Assembly: GCA_947448095.1 (NCBI GenBank)
Contig: CANFNN010000121.1
Coordinates: 1 to 8,134 of the forward strand
Length of the DNA stretch: 8,134 nucleotides
Reading direction: 5' to 3'
From: Bacteriovoracaceae bacterium
GTDB lineage: Bacteria; Bdellovibrionota; Bacteriovoracia; Bacteriovoracales; Bacteriovoracaceae
A model generated the notes under the pieces. The model did no database searches. It had not been told where the DNA came from and saw only the letters and a list, made by a program, of their open reading frames with translations. This document shows, piece after piece, positions 1 to 6,724 of this stretch (the first letter of the stretch is position 1; each line of letters starts with the position of its first letter). A program made the position numbers and the translations under genes.

Positions 1-681
1 AAATCCTAATCCCCACTTCAAATATTTCCATTCGCAGCGAATGTCTTGGATTTTGAGTTGCAGACCTACACTCATAAACGCCAAAGGACCAAGTAAGACT
101 ACCAGAAACTGTAGCCACCACTTCAAATCCCCAGTAGCTTCCCAACCATAAAATGAAAGGATGATCGACGCAGTAAAAGCCAAAAAAGGTGGGAACTGAA
201 TAATGCGCTTCAATAGCATTGACCTTGAAAGATGATAAGAAGAATAGGAATTCACTAACCAAATCCCTAAAGTTGAGCAAATAAGAAAGGTACCCGTTTG
301 ATCAAAGACTACGGCGTAGCTGAAAGCTTCATTTCCTAACATTGCAAAGATCACTGGAAAGCCTATAAACGAAGTATTTCCTAGGCCAGCGGTGAGAATC
401 AAACACCCAATAACTTTCTTATCCCAACCAAATTTATGTCCATAAAAAGTAAAAAAATAATAAGCGGCTCCAAAAATAATCCAGGCCGCTAGCCCTAGAC
501 TTAAAAGCTTAGCGCTCCAAGTGATCGACGGTACTGAGAGCAATATCGCGGCCGGCAAACATATTCGCAGAATAAAGAGATTAAAAAAGAGGTGAGTATT
601 TCTCGGAAGAAACTTCGGGCCTTGCACCGCAAAACCCAAAATTAAAAACAAAAACAGGACAAGCAAATTTAACATTGGCAT
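1..681 (-). CDS. AEC-family (auxin efflux carrier type) permease, C-terminus off the left edge
   Basis: The frame stays open from ATG at 681 to base 1 (227 codons), so the C-terminal part, roughly 70-90 residues for a family of about 300, lies outside the window. The protein is very hydrophobic. It opens with a membrane segment (MPMLNLLVLFLFLILGF) and continues with a chain of likely helices. Near residues 100-130 it has GNTSFIGFPVI followed by DQTGTF, the pattern I associate with the Mem_trans/AEC family of inner-membrane carriers for organic acids, amino acids or auxin-like compounds; the substrate cannot be told here. An in-frame TAA two codons upstream limits the start to 681 or the second Met at 675. 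There is no Shine-Dalgarno sequence, but a TAAAAT at 695-690 ends 8 nt before the ATG, which could be a -10 box giving a leaderless mRNA. The divergent neighbour is a porin-like gene. Confidence 0.85.
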   Translation of the reverse strand, partial: MPMLNLLVLFLFLILGFAVQGPKFLPRNTHLFFNLFILRICLPAAILLSVPSITWSAKLLSLGLAAWIIFGAAYYFFTFYGHKFGWDKKVIGCLILTAGLGNTSFIGFPVIFAMLGNEAFSYAVVFDQTGTFLICSTLGIWLVNSYSSYHLSRSMLLKRIIQFPPFLAFTASIILSFYGWEATGDLKWWLQFLVVLLGPLAFMSVGLQLKIQDIRCEWKYLKWGLGF

Positions 682-719
682 AGATTAGCATTTTAGAAAG
701 AAAATGATAACATCAATGC

Positions 720-1703
720 ATGATTGATTATGGAGCTTTCTTAGATTCCTATTATGCCTATGACACTAACCAACCCCAGGTTAGCCGTGCCTACACCACT
801 CAGCCCGTAAAACATGATAGGCCATCGATCAATCTGGCCCATCTAGAGATGAAGATTCAAACTGAAAAAATTCGCTCACGCATTGCTTTGCAGGCGGGAG
901 ATTCAGTGGAAAGAAATGCGGTTTTAGAGCCTGGAAAAGAAAAATACATTCAAGAAGCCTATTTAGGCACCAAGCTGGGTGAGAAAACATGGGTAGACGC
1001 AGGAATCTTTCTGGGAAATATTGGAGCGGAGTCCTGGATCTCTAAAGACAACTGGACCTACACCCGCGCTCTTAATCTCGATTACGTCCCCTACTATTCA
1101 GCAGGAATTCGGCTTGAGCACCAGCTTGATCAAAAACAAAGCTTCCAGCTTCAAGTGATAAACGGTTGGCAAAACGTTTCAGAAAATAACACGGCCAAAG
1201 CTGTGGGCATGCAATACAAAAACATTCTCTCAGATACACTGACATTCACTTATAACAATTTCCTAGGTGACGAAAAAGTCGTAGGTAAAAATTCTCGCTT
1301 TCGCATTTATCATAATTTCATTCTTAAGTGGGAAGCCTCAAAATCATGGCAGTTTCTTTATGCCTTTGATGTTGGTCATCAGTCGCAGCAAAAAAATAAT
1401 GGTATAGATGGTTTATTTGCGACCACTCTCACTTCGAGAAGAGTCTTCAACCCTGATCAGTCGATGGCTTTCAGGCTCGAGTACTATAATGATCGGCATA
1501 AAACCAACGTTCCGGTTCAAACGACAAAAGGATTTGAAGTCGCTGGGGCTTCCCTGAATTTTGATCAGAAAATCTGGGAAAAGGCTCTCTGGCGAACAGA
1601 ACTCAGAGGGTTTTATTCTGAAGACAAAATTTATCCTAAGAATAATGGTCAAAAGAATCGTTTAGATGGATTTGTGGCAACTTCACTATCTGTTTGGTTT
1701 TGA
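720..1703 (+). CDS. BBP2 / OmpL-like outer-membrane beta-barrel lacking a signal peptide (possibly 5'-truncated)
   Basis: This encodes 327 residues with alternating polar/aromatic beta-strands and a C-terminal SVWF, the terminal Phe expected for BAM-assembled barrels. It aligns by eye with the neighbouring porin at 1752-2897: GAFLDSYYAYD against GYIDGYYAHD, then a shared region around W-TYTRA, a VINGW against VTNGW motif, and FLGDE against FFGDE. It therefore looks like a BBP2 porin-like family member. The oddity is at the front. The neighbour has a 19-residue signal peptide and about 19 more residues before this first strand, whereas here the frame begins almost at the strand itself. An in-frame TAA lies at 708-710, and other upstream ATGs (704, 716) read into stops at once. 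No Shine-Dalgarno is visible. Either the 5' end was deleted next to the permease gene and this is a decaying pseudogene, or export uses something unrecognised. The remaining frame is intact. Confidence 0.75.
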   Translation: MIDYGAFLDSYYAYDTNQPQVSRAYTTQPVKHDRPSINLAHLEMKIQTEKIRSRIALQAGDSVERNAVLEPGKEKYIQEAYLGTKLGEKTWVDAGIFLGNIGAESWISKDNWTYTRALNLDYVPYYSAGIRLEHQLDQKQSFQLQVINGWQNVSENNTAKAVGMQYKNILSDTLTFTYNNFLGDEKVVGKNSRFRIYHNFILKWEASKSWQFLYAFDVGHQSQQKNNGIDGLFATTLTSRRVFNPDQSMAFRLEYYNDRHKTNVPVQTTKGFEVAGASLNFDQKIWEKALWRTELRGFYSEDKIYPKNNGQKNRLDGFVATSLSVWF

Positions 1704-1706
1704 AAT

Positions 1707-1736
1707 CAAAGTGGCGACTTAGGATTCGCCACCTTG
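1707..1736. terminator. Probable bidirectional terminator between converging porin genes
   Basis: GTGGCGA (1711-1717) pairs perfectly with TCGCCAC (1726-1732) around an 8-nt loop. Beyond one A/C mismatch, three more pairs (CAA with TTG) extend the stem to 1707-1736. On the plus strand a T6 tract follows at 1743-1748. On the minus strand the stem is followed by TTTGATTT, partly inside the extended stem. It lies in the 48-bp gap between two genes that end towards each other, so it probably stops both transcripts. Confidence 0.7.
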
Positions 1737-1751
1737 ATGAGATTTTTTAAA

Positions 1752-2897
1752 CTAAAAAGAGATCGCCATAGACGAAAGTAGGAAGCTATCTTCATCTACA
1801 AATTGCCCAGGTGTATTGGTTTTGAAGATCGCATTTTGAGACTTCACATATCTTCCTTCCACTCTCAAAGTTGCGGCCTTACTGTAGAGGTACTCGTAAG
1901 TAACTGTGTAACCATTGTGACTCCAACCATTTTTTGAGCGCGGCGTATTCTGAAGTTCTGGAATAATGTTGTGTGGATCAAAGGTTCGGTCATAACGAAC
2001 AGCTAACCCGTGAACTGGTGTGACTGCATAACGAAGACTTAGCCCGTAAGACTGCCATGGTGACCAGGCCTTAGTAGAACTTCTGAGTTCTTGCTGCCAA
2101 CCAACGTCAAGCATGGGAGCAAGAATCCAGTCTTCACTCAAATGAATTTTAGCAAATAAGTTATTGTAGTAGCGATAAGAAGTCTTAACGCCTGATGGAC
2201 TTTCATCCCCGAAGAACTGTCCCCAGTTAAACAAGACCGATTTTGGTTTATCATATACGTAAGCAAATCCCAGTGCTCTTTCTTTATTGTTATCACGCTC
2301 AACTTGCCAACCATTAGTCACTTGAAACTTCAGCACTTCGTGCTCAGATTTGGTCCAATAAAATCTCACACCCGCATCAAAATCTGGGGCAAAATCCGTC
2401 ATGTACGCTCTGGTCGCATGCATATTTTCTTTGTTTATGAATGTTTCAAATCCAAAAATAGAAGGCATGTAACCAAACTCAACTACGAGATCATTGGTCA
2501 AACGAAGGGACCCACTGGCTTCCCGAATATTTTTTAAGCTATTAGGTTCGTTTTGATACATTTTTTGAATAATGTCACCAAAATGATAGGCCAGACGAAA
2601 ACCAACATCTTGGTGTTCAAACTCTACCTGAAAGAATCCATAGCCCAAAGAAAACTGGCGGTCATAAAGAGGATTCGAGGTAAACTGTCGCCCACCGGTT
2701 CCACCAGTTGTTTCAATATCTTTTTCCCCATCAACTGGGTTACTAAAATCATGTGCATAATACCCATCGATATAACCAGAAAAACGTAATTCTTTTTTTC
2801 CTGCCATCACTTTTAAGCGCCCTTCATGGACATCTTTTGTAGCAAAAGCACTACTGGCCAAAAACAATGTACCTAAAAATAACCATCGAAATTTCAT
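1752..2897 (-). CDS. BBP2 / OmpL-like outer-membrane porin
   Basis: This encodes 381 residues. The N-terminus is a classic signal peptide: MKFRW, a hydrophobic core LFLGTLFLASS, then AFA with likely cleavage before Thr20. The mature part begins with a short charged stretch and then SGYIDGYYAHDF, the first strand of the barrel. It continues as repeated amphipathic strands rich in Tyr, Trp and Phe, and ends SMAISF with the terminal Phe of BAM substrates. The overall pattern matches the putative beta-barrel porin-2 (BBP2) family; the substrate is unknown. The start at 2897 is supported by the signal peptide and by AAGGG at 2908-2904, six bases upstream. It ends (TAG at 1754-1752) just before a hairpin shared with the converging paralogue at 720-1703. 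It could be transcribed on its own or by read-through from upstream; I saw no convincing promoter. Confidence 0.88.
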   Translation of the reverse strand: MKFRWLFLGTLFLASSAFATKDVHEGRLKVMAGKKELRFSGYIDGYYAHDFSNPVDGEKDIETTGGTGGRQFTSNPLYDRQFSLGYGFFQVEFEHQDVGFRLAYHFGDIIQKMYQNEPNSLKNIREASGSLRLTNDLVVEFGYMPSIFGFETFINKENMHATRAYMTDFAPDFDAGVRFYWTKSEHEVLKFQVTNGWQVERDNNKERALGFAYVYDKPKSVLFNWGQFFGDESPSGVKTSYRYYNNLFAKIHLSEDWILAPMLDVGWQQELRSSTKAWSPWQSYGLSLRYAVTPVHGLAVRYDRTFDPHNIIPELQNTPRSKNGWSHNGYTVTYEYLYSKAATLRVEGRYVKSQNAIFKTNTPGQFVDEDSFLLSSMAISF

Positions 2898-2903
2898 CTA
2901 CGA

Positions 2904-2908
2904 CCCTT
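2904..2908 (-). promoter_or_regulatory. Ribosome binding site for the BBP2 porin
   Basis: AAGGG on the minus strand lies six bases before the ATG at 2897. It agrees with the signal-peptide-based start choice. Confidence 0.55.
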
Positions 2909-2938
2909 AATGTTCTAGAAAATAATCAATACCCTAAA

Positions 2939-3259
2939 TTAACTAAGGAAACACGGCGGAGGAGTGGCCAGATTCTGCGGACCCCATTCAAAGGCATGTT
3001 TGGGAGCACCAAGAAAATGAAAATAAGATAGCTGTTTAGAAAAAATTTTGGTCTTGAAAGAAAATCGGGGCACCTTAAGAAACTTCAACTTGAGGCTTAG
3101 TTTTAAAGAATGGTTTAAACACTGAGCATTTAAGGAATGAAGCACGAGAAAATTTTCATGCGCCGACTGCGAAAGAAGGTTCTCTTTCGAAAAGACCTCA
3201 TTTGATCCATGAAAATCAATGAAGAGAAATAAAGTTAAAAATAACAAAAAGGATTTCAT
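2939..3259 (-). CDS. Doubtful small exported hypothetical protein (106 aa)
   Basis: I do not recognise this protein. From ATG at 3259 it reads 106 residues. The start is signal-like: MKS followed by FLLFLTLFLFIDF. The middle is Ser/Lys/Leu/Phe-rich, and the tail has GAPKHAFEWGP and a Pro-Pro-Pro-Cys stretch ending FLS. A TTG two codons upstream could extend it slightly. It fills most of an otherwise empty 440-bp gap between the end of argR and the porin, in the same orientation. For it: the N-terminus looks like an export signal, and a promoter-like TTTAAG-17-TATAGT (3296-3268) ends 8 nt before the ATG. Against it: there is no separated Shine-Dalgarno, the Phe/Lys/Leu-heavy composition can arise by chance in A+T-rich DNA, and there is no known domain. 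The rest of the gap holds nothing I can name. Confidence 0.4.
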   Translation of the reverse strand: MKSFLLFLTLFLFIDFHGSNEVFSKENLLSQSAHENFLVLHSLNAQCLNHSLKLSLKLKFLKVPRFSFKTKIFSKQLSYFHFLGAPKHAFEWGPQNLATPPPCFLS

Positions 3260-3337
3260 TCCCAATAACTATAGAAGCTTTTTGAGAATTCTTAAAGCGA
3301 GAGTTAAAAATTTATTACCGCCAAGGATGGTCAAGTA

Positions 3338-3787
3338 CTAAAAGGACTCACGAATTGCACTTATGGTTTGCTTGATAGAAAAGTCTTTGGACGGCGCCAC
3401 AAAGATGGTGTCGTCCCCTGCAATCGTTCCCAAAATATCGGCCGGCTTGTTCATATCCAGATGACGGGCCACGAGTGAAGCCGATCCCGGCGAAGTTTGA
3501 ATCACGATCATCGAATCATTGTGCGTTATATTAAGAATCAGATCCCCAACAGACTGGGCCACAAAAGACGACTCTTGCGAAATATCAGACAAACGATAAA
3601 CCGTTCGGCCTTTATTGTCCGTCCCTTTGATGGCGCCAATTTTACGCAGGTCACGAGAAATCGTGGATTGGTTTACATTGTGACCCTTGGCCTCAAGCAT
3701 GTCGCGAAGCTCTTCTTGAGTCGAATTTTTTCCGGACTCAAGAATCTTTCGAAGGGCATTTAATCTTTCTGAAACTGAGGGGGCCAT
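3338..3787 (-). CDS. argR: Arginine repressor ArgR
   Basis: This encodes 149 residues, the usual ArgR length. The N-terminal half is the winged helix DNA-binding domain, with recognition helix NQSTISRDLRKI at 39-50. The C-terminal half is the oligomerisation and arginine-binding domain, with PGSASLVARHLD (100-111) and DILGTIAGDDTIFVAP (117-132); the GTIAGDDT loop holds the acidic residues that contact arginine in the family. As a hexamer with arginine, ArgR binds ARG boxes and represses biosynthetic genes. The start at 3787 is preceded by AAGG (3800-3797), which overlaps the argF stop codon; the two genes are 6 bp apart, suggesting translational coupling. As the last gene of an operon that appears to carry ARG boxes at its promoter, it should repress its own synthesis. 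I see no strong terminator after it. Confidence 0.95.
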   Translation of the reverse strand: MAPSVSERLNALRKILESGKNSTQEELRDMLEAKGHNVNQSTISRDLRKIGAIKGTDNKGRTVYRLSDISQESSFVAQSVGDLILNITHNDSMIVIQTSPGSASLVARHLDMNKPADILGTIAGDDTIFVAPSKDFSIKQTISAIRESF

Positions 3788-3793
3788 ATTTTA

Positions 3794-4714
3794 TTACCTT
3801 AATAAATTCCATAAGAGTGCTTTTTGCACGTGCAGGCGATTTTCCGCTTGCTGATAAATAAATGAACGCTCGTGATCGGCCATCTCAGAAGTGATCTCTT
3901 GGCCTCTGACCATTGGCATGCAGTGAAGAACAATCGCTTGAGGCGCAGCTTTAGAATAAAGCTCGGCATTCACTTGATAGCCAGCAAAGGCTTTCACTCT
4001 TTCCACATTCTCGCTCTCAAAACCCATACTGGTCCAGACGTCGGTATAAATAGCATTACTATTAAGCACAGCTTCTTCAGGAGTCTTGAAGGCTTTTACA
4101 CTTCCGGTAACTCCCTTTCTCATCTGACACCATTCTAAAAGTTTTCCATCCGGCTGATAAGCTGCAGGGGCCGCATACTGCAAATGAATTCCGGCCATCG
4201 GCGCCAAAACCATTAGAGAGTGAAGAATATTATTCCCATCCCCAATGTAAGTGAGAACTAAGCCCTCAGTAGAACCGAAAGCTTGCTTCAAAGTCAAAAT
4301 ATCAGCGAGAGATTGGCAAGGGTGATGCTCATCGGTTAATCCGTTCATGACGGGAACTGTTGAGCGAGAAACAAAACGCATGAGACCTTCATGAGCGTGA
4401 GTTCTGATCATTATCCCGTGAACGTAGCGAGACATGACGCCTGCAAGATCTTCTGGCTCTTCATGTTTTCTAAGATTCGCTGGAGCTTCAATAACGTTTC
4501 CGCCAAGCTCAGTCATGGCCACAGTAAAACTCATGCGAGTTCGAAGCGAAGGCTTATCAAATAAAAGAGCAAGAGTTTTTCCTTTAAGATCATCACGAAG
4601 GATGCCCTCTGCTCTTTCTAATTTAAGTGTTTCGGCCAAGTTTAAAAGTTCATTTAAACTAGCTGGAGTCATTTCTTTACCATCTAAAAAATGGCCTTTA
4701 TTAGGAAACTGCAT
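3794..4714 (-). CDS. argF: Ornithine carbamoyltransferase
   Basis: ArgF makes citrulline from ornithine and carbamoyl phosphate in the cytoplasm. It is 306 residues, normal for the family. The visible motifs are the carbamoyl-phosphate site SLRTR at 56-60 (usually STRTR), HPCQ at 131-134, the domain-2 GDGNN at 158-162, the ornithine loop DVWTSMG at 225-231, and HCMPMVRG at 264-271. The last is normally close to HCLPAHRG: the key His-Cys and Pro are kept, but the flanking Leu, Ala and His are replaced by Met, Met and Val. The SMG loop favours ornithine over N-acetylornithine or aspartate as substrate. The gene overlaps the end of argB by 14 bp, and its GGAG (4725-4722, 7 nt before the ATG) lies within argB. 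It could be named argI by homology, but the arginine operon context favours the anabolic argF. Confidence 0.95.
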   Translation of the reverse strand: MQFPNKGHFLDGKEMTPASLNELLNLAETLKLERAEGILRDDLKGKTLALLFDKPSLRTRMSFTVAMTELGGNVIEAPANLRKHEEPEDLAGVMSRYVHGIMIRTHAHEGLMRFVSRSTVPVMNGLTDEHHPCQSLADILTLKQAFGSTEGLVLTYIGDGNNILHSLMVLAPMAGIHLQYAAPAAYQPDGKLLEWCQMRKGVTGSVKAFKTPEEAVLNSNAIYTDVWTSMGFESENVERVKAFAGYQVNAELYSKAAPQAIVLHCMPMVRGQEITSEMADHERSFIYQQAENRLHVQKALLWNLLR

Positions 4715-5522
4715 AGTTATTCTCCGTCATTTTCATTTTCATTGCATATTCAAGTCTTCCCATTTCCACGCAAAGGGTTCCACCGAATCTGGTTTCTATT
4801 AACTCTTTCATTTCAAGCGCGTGAGTCACACATACTTTATTCACCCCGTGAAGGAGTGCTTGTTCAATGCTTCGACTTTTAGCGAGCATTCCACCAGTCA
4901 CGCCACCCTTCTCCATTAAGATTTTTAGTTGAGAAAGAGTCAGTGAATCATACGGAAGGCCATTACAGTCTAAAATTCCGCGCTGATCAGTGGCATAGAT
5001 CAAAACCTTCGCTCCAAGATCTGAAGCCAGAGTTGAAGCTCCCCAGTCAGCATTCAGGTTATAACTTAGTCCCTCTTGATCCACACCAATAGGTGCAATA
5101 ACCGGAACAAAATTCATAATAAGTGCGTCTTTTACAATTTCAGAGTTCACTTTAATCACTTCACCGACTTGACCCAAATTGGCATTCATTGGGCGGCAAA
5201 AAAACATTCCATTCGTGTTTCCAGGAATGCCCATGTTTTTAATTCCGTATTCAGAAAAAATTTCACAGATCATGTGATTAACTTCGCCTAGGGCGAGCTC
5301 AATTTCTGCCATCATTTCAAGTGTAGTGACTCTTTGACCTTCATGAAAGGTCCAAGAAATATTCTTATCCGTGAGACGCTTATTAATCATGGGGCCTCCC
5401 CCATGAACGACAACGACGTCTTCGCCTTTTTCTTTTAAAAGAACAATCGCCTGAGCAAGATTTCTGACAGCATCAGGATGAGTAAGGGCCGCTCCACCGA
5501 GCTTAATGAGCCAAGGTTTCAT
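4701..5522 (-). CDS. argB: N-acetylglutamate kinase
   Basis: ArgB phosphorylates N-acetylglutamate, the second step of arginine synthesis. It is 273 residues in the amino acid kinase fold. Visible motifs are IKLGG with catalytic Lys7, VVHGGGPMIN (38-47), the substrate-site QRVT (63-66, Arg64), YNLNADWGAS (154-163) with the Asn and Asp of the active site, TDQRGILD (178-185), and GGMLAKSRS (210-218) with Lys215. The protein begins directly at the first beta-strand and lacks the N-terminal helix extension of arginine-inhibited hexameric kinases. Its C-terminus runs about 20 residues past GGTLCV, encoded partly in the overlap with argF. The ATG shares one base with the argJ stop (TAATG), and GGAG lies 8 nt upstream within argJ, so the two are probably translationally coupled. 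Confidence 0.95.
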   Translation of the reverse strand: MKPWLIKLGGAALTHPDAVRNLAQAIVLLKEKGEDVVVVHGGGPMINKRLTDKNISWTFHEGQRVTTLEMMAEIELALGEVNHMICEIFSEYGIKNMGIPGNTNGMFFCRPMNANLGQVGEVIKVNSEIVKDALIMNFVPVIAPIGVDQEGLSYNLNADWGASTLASDLGAKVLIYATDQRGILDCNGLPYDSLTLSQLKILMEKGGVTGGMLAKSRSIEQALLHGVNKVCVTHALEMKELIETRFGGTLCVEMGRLEYAMKMKMTENNYAVS

Positions 5523-6724
5523 TAGTTGTACTCCGCATTGATATCAATATATTTTTTAGAAAAATCACAGCCCCATGCCTTAACCACAGGAACGTTATTA
5601 GAGTTCGGAAAAAAGATTTCCACTAAAACTGAATCCGTCCGCAAAAGACCACGCACTTTATCGCGGTCAAAAAGAATCGGAGCACCACTTGTAAAAATCT
5701 CTTCGCCTTGAAGTTTAAGAGTCATTTGATTTAATTCGGCAGCAGGAATGCCTTCGGCCCCTAAGCGCGCTAAAATTCGCCCCCAGTTAGGATCTTCTCC
5801 GTGGATGGCACACTTAAAAAGTGGGCTCACCGTAAGACCACGTGCTGCTTTACGAGCAAGCATGAGATCACTTCCGCCATGAAGATTAATTTCAATGAGC
5901 TTTGTGGCACCTTCACCGTCACGAGCAATGGCTTGCGCCAAAAGCTGAGAGATTTGAATGACTGTATTTTGAAACAAAACTTCGTCTTCAGTATTTTTTA
6001 ATTCAATGCCACTGGCACCATTGGCAAGTAAGAAAGCACAATCGTTGGTTGAAGTATCACCATCAACACTGACCATATTAAAAGATTGGTCCACGGCCGT
6101 TTTTAAAAAAGTATGGGCCGCCTGCGCCTCAATTTTAGCATCAGTCAGGATATAGCCAAGCATAGTTGCCATATTGGGATGAATCATCCCAGAGCCCTTA
6201 GCAATTCCCGTGATACAAATTTCACCACTTGAGAGTTTCAAAGTCGTAGAAATTGTTTTAGGTACCAAATCCGTGGTTAAAATGGCATTGGCAAAGTGTT
6301 CGGCAGTATTCGTGACTCGAGCAGCAAGTTCTGGCAGAGATTTATTAATCAAATCAACATTTAAGTGAACACCAATCATGCCCGTTGAGGCCACAAGCAC
6401 TTCTTCGGGAGCACAACCCACAACATCGGAGAGCGCCTTAACCATCAAGAAGTTATTTTTAATCCCTTCTTCACCAGTGGCGGCATTTGCCTGACCAGAA
6501 TTCGTGATGATGGCGCGAATTTTATTTGAGGGAACAAGTTTTTGAGACCATAAAACCGGAGCAGCTTTGGCTTCGTTTTGAGTAAAAACACCTGCGGCCG
6601 TGATATCAGTATCAGAAACAATGAGGCCCACGTCTGGACGGTATTTACGAACGCCTGAATTCACTCCACCAGCGTAGAATCCTTTCGGAAGTGGTGTTTT
6701 GGCAATGCCAGGTCCAAGTTTCAT
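5522..6724 (-). CDS. argJ: Glutamate N-acetyltransferase / ornithine acetyltransferase ArgJ
   Basis: ArgJ moves the acetyl group from N-acetylornithine to glutamate, giving ornithine and closing the cyclic arginine pathway; some members also use acetyl-CoA. It is 400 residues. The precursor self-cleaves in HPNMATML between Ala186 and Thr187, leaving Thr187 as nucleophile. Other motifs are NSGQANAATG (75-84), the oxyanion STGMIG (113-118), AKGSGMI (175-181), SVDGDTSTND (219-228), EGAT (271-274) and GEDPNWGRI (309-317). The C-terminus ends NAEYN, whereas relatives I know end near NAxYR followed by Ser or Thr, so the last one or two residues are missing. The start at 6724 overlaps the argC stop by 4 bp (ATGA) and has a strong GGAGG 7 nt upstream. 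Whether it is mono- or bifunctional cannot be read from sequence; no argA is in the window. Confidence 0.96.
   Translation of the reverse strand: MKLGPGIAKTPLPKGFYAGGVNSGVRKYRPDVGLIVSDTDITAAGVFTQNEAKAAPVLWSQKLVPSNKIRAIITNSGQANAATGEEGIKNNFLMVKALSDVVGCAPEEVLVASTGMIGVHLNVDLINKSLPELAARVTNTAEHFANAILTTDLVPKTISTTLKLSSGEICITGIAKGSGMIHPNMATMLGYILTDAKIEAQAAHTFLKTAVDQSFNMVSVDGDTSTNDCAFLLANGASGIELKNTEDEVLFQNTVIQISQLLAQAIARDGEGATKLIEINLHGGSDLMLARKAARGLTVSPLFKCAIHGEDPNWGRILARLGAEGIPAAELNQMTLKLQGEEIFTSGAPILFDRDKVRGLLRTDSVLVEIFFPNSNNVPVVKAWGCDFSKKYIDINAEYN

Noticed and set aside
600..719. A frameshifted signal peptide upstream of the barrel at 720
   Set aside because: ATGs at 704 and 716 reach a stop within a few codons, the 720 frame has a stop at 708-710, and the DNA further left is coding for the permease on the other strand. 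No hydrophobic leader is present in any plus-strand frame.
3266..3337. Terminator after argR
   Set aside because: Only weak A+T-rich inverted repeats (around AGAATTCT) are present, without a G+C-rich stem followed by a T-run, so I did not call one.
3794..4714. ArgF as an N-acetylornithine or N-succinylornithine carbamoyltransferase
   Set aside because: The DVWTSMG loop and an adjacent ArgJ that releases free ornithine both favour ordinary ornithine carbamoyltransferase.
4434..4802. Open frame on the plus strand antisense to argF and argB
   Set aside because: It overlaps two firmly identified genes, has no recognisable domain or Shine-Dalgarno, and has the composition of a shadow frame. The same holds for the other antisense frames over argR, argJ, argC and the porin.
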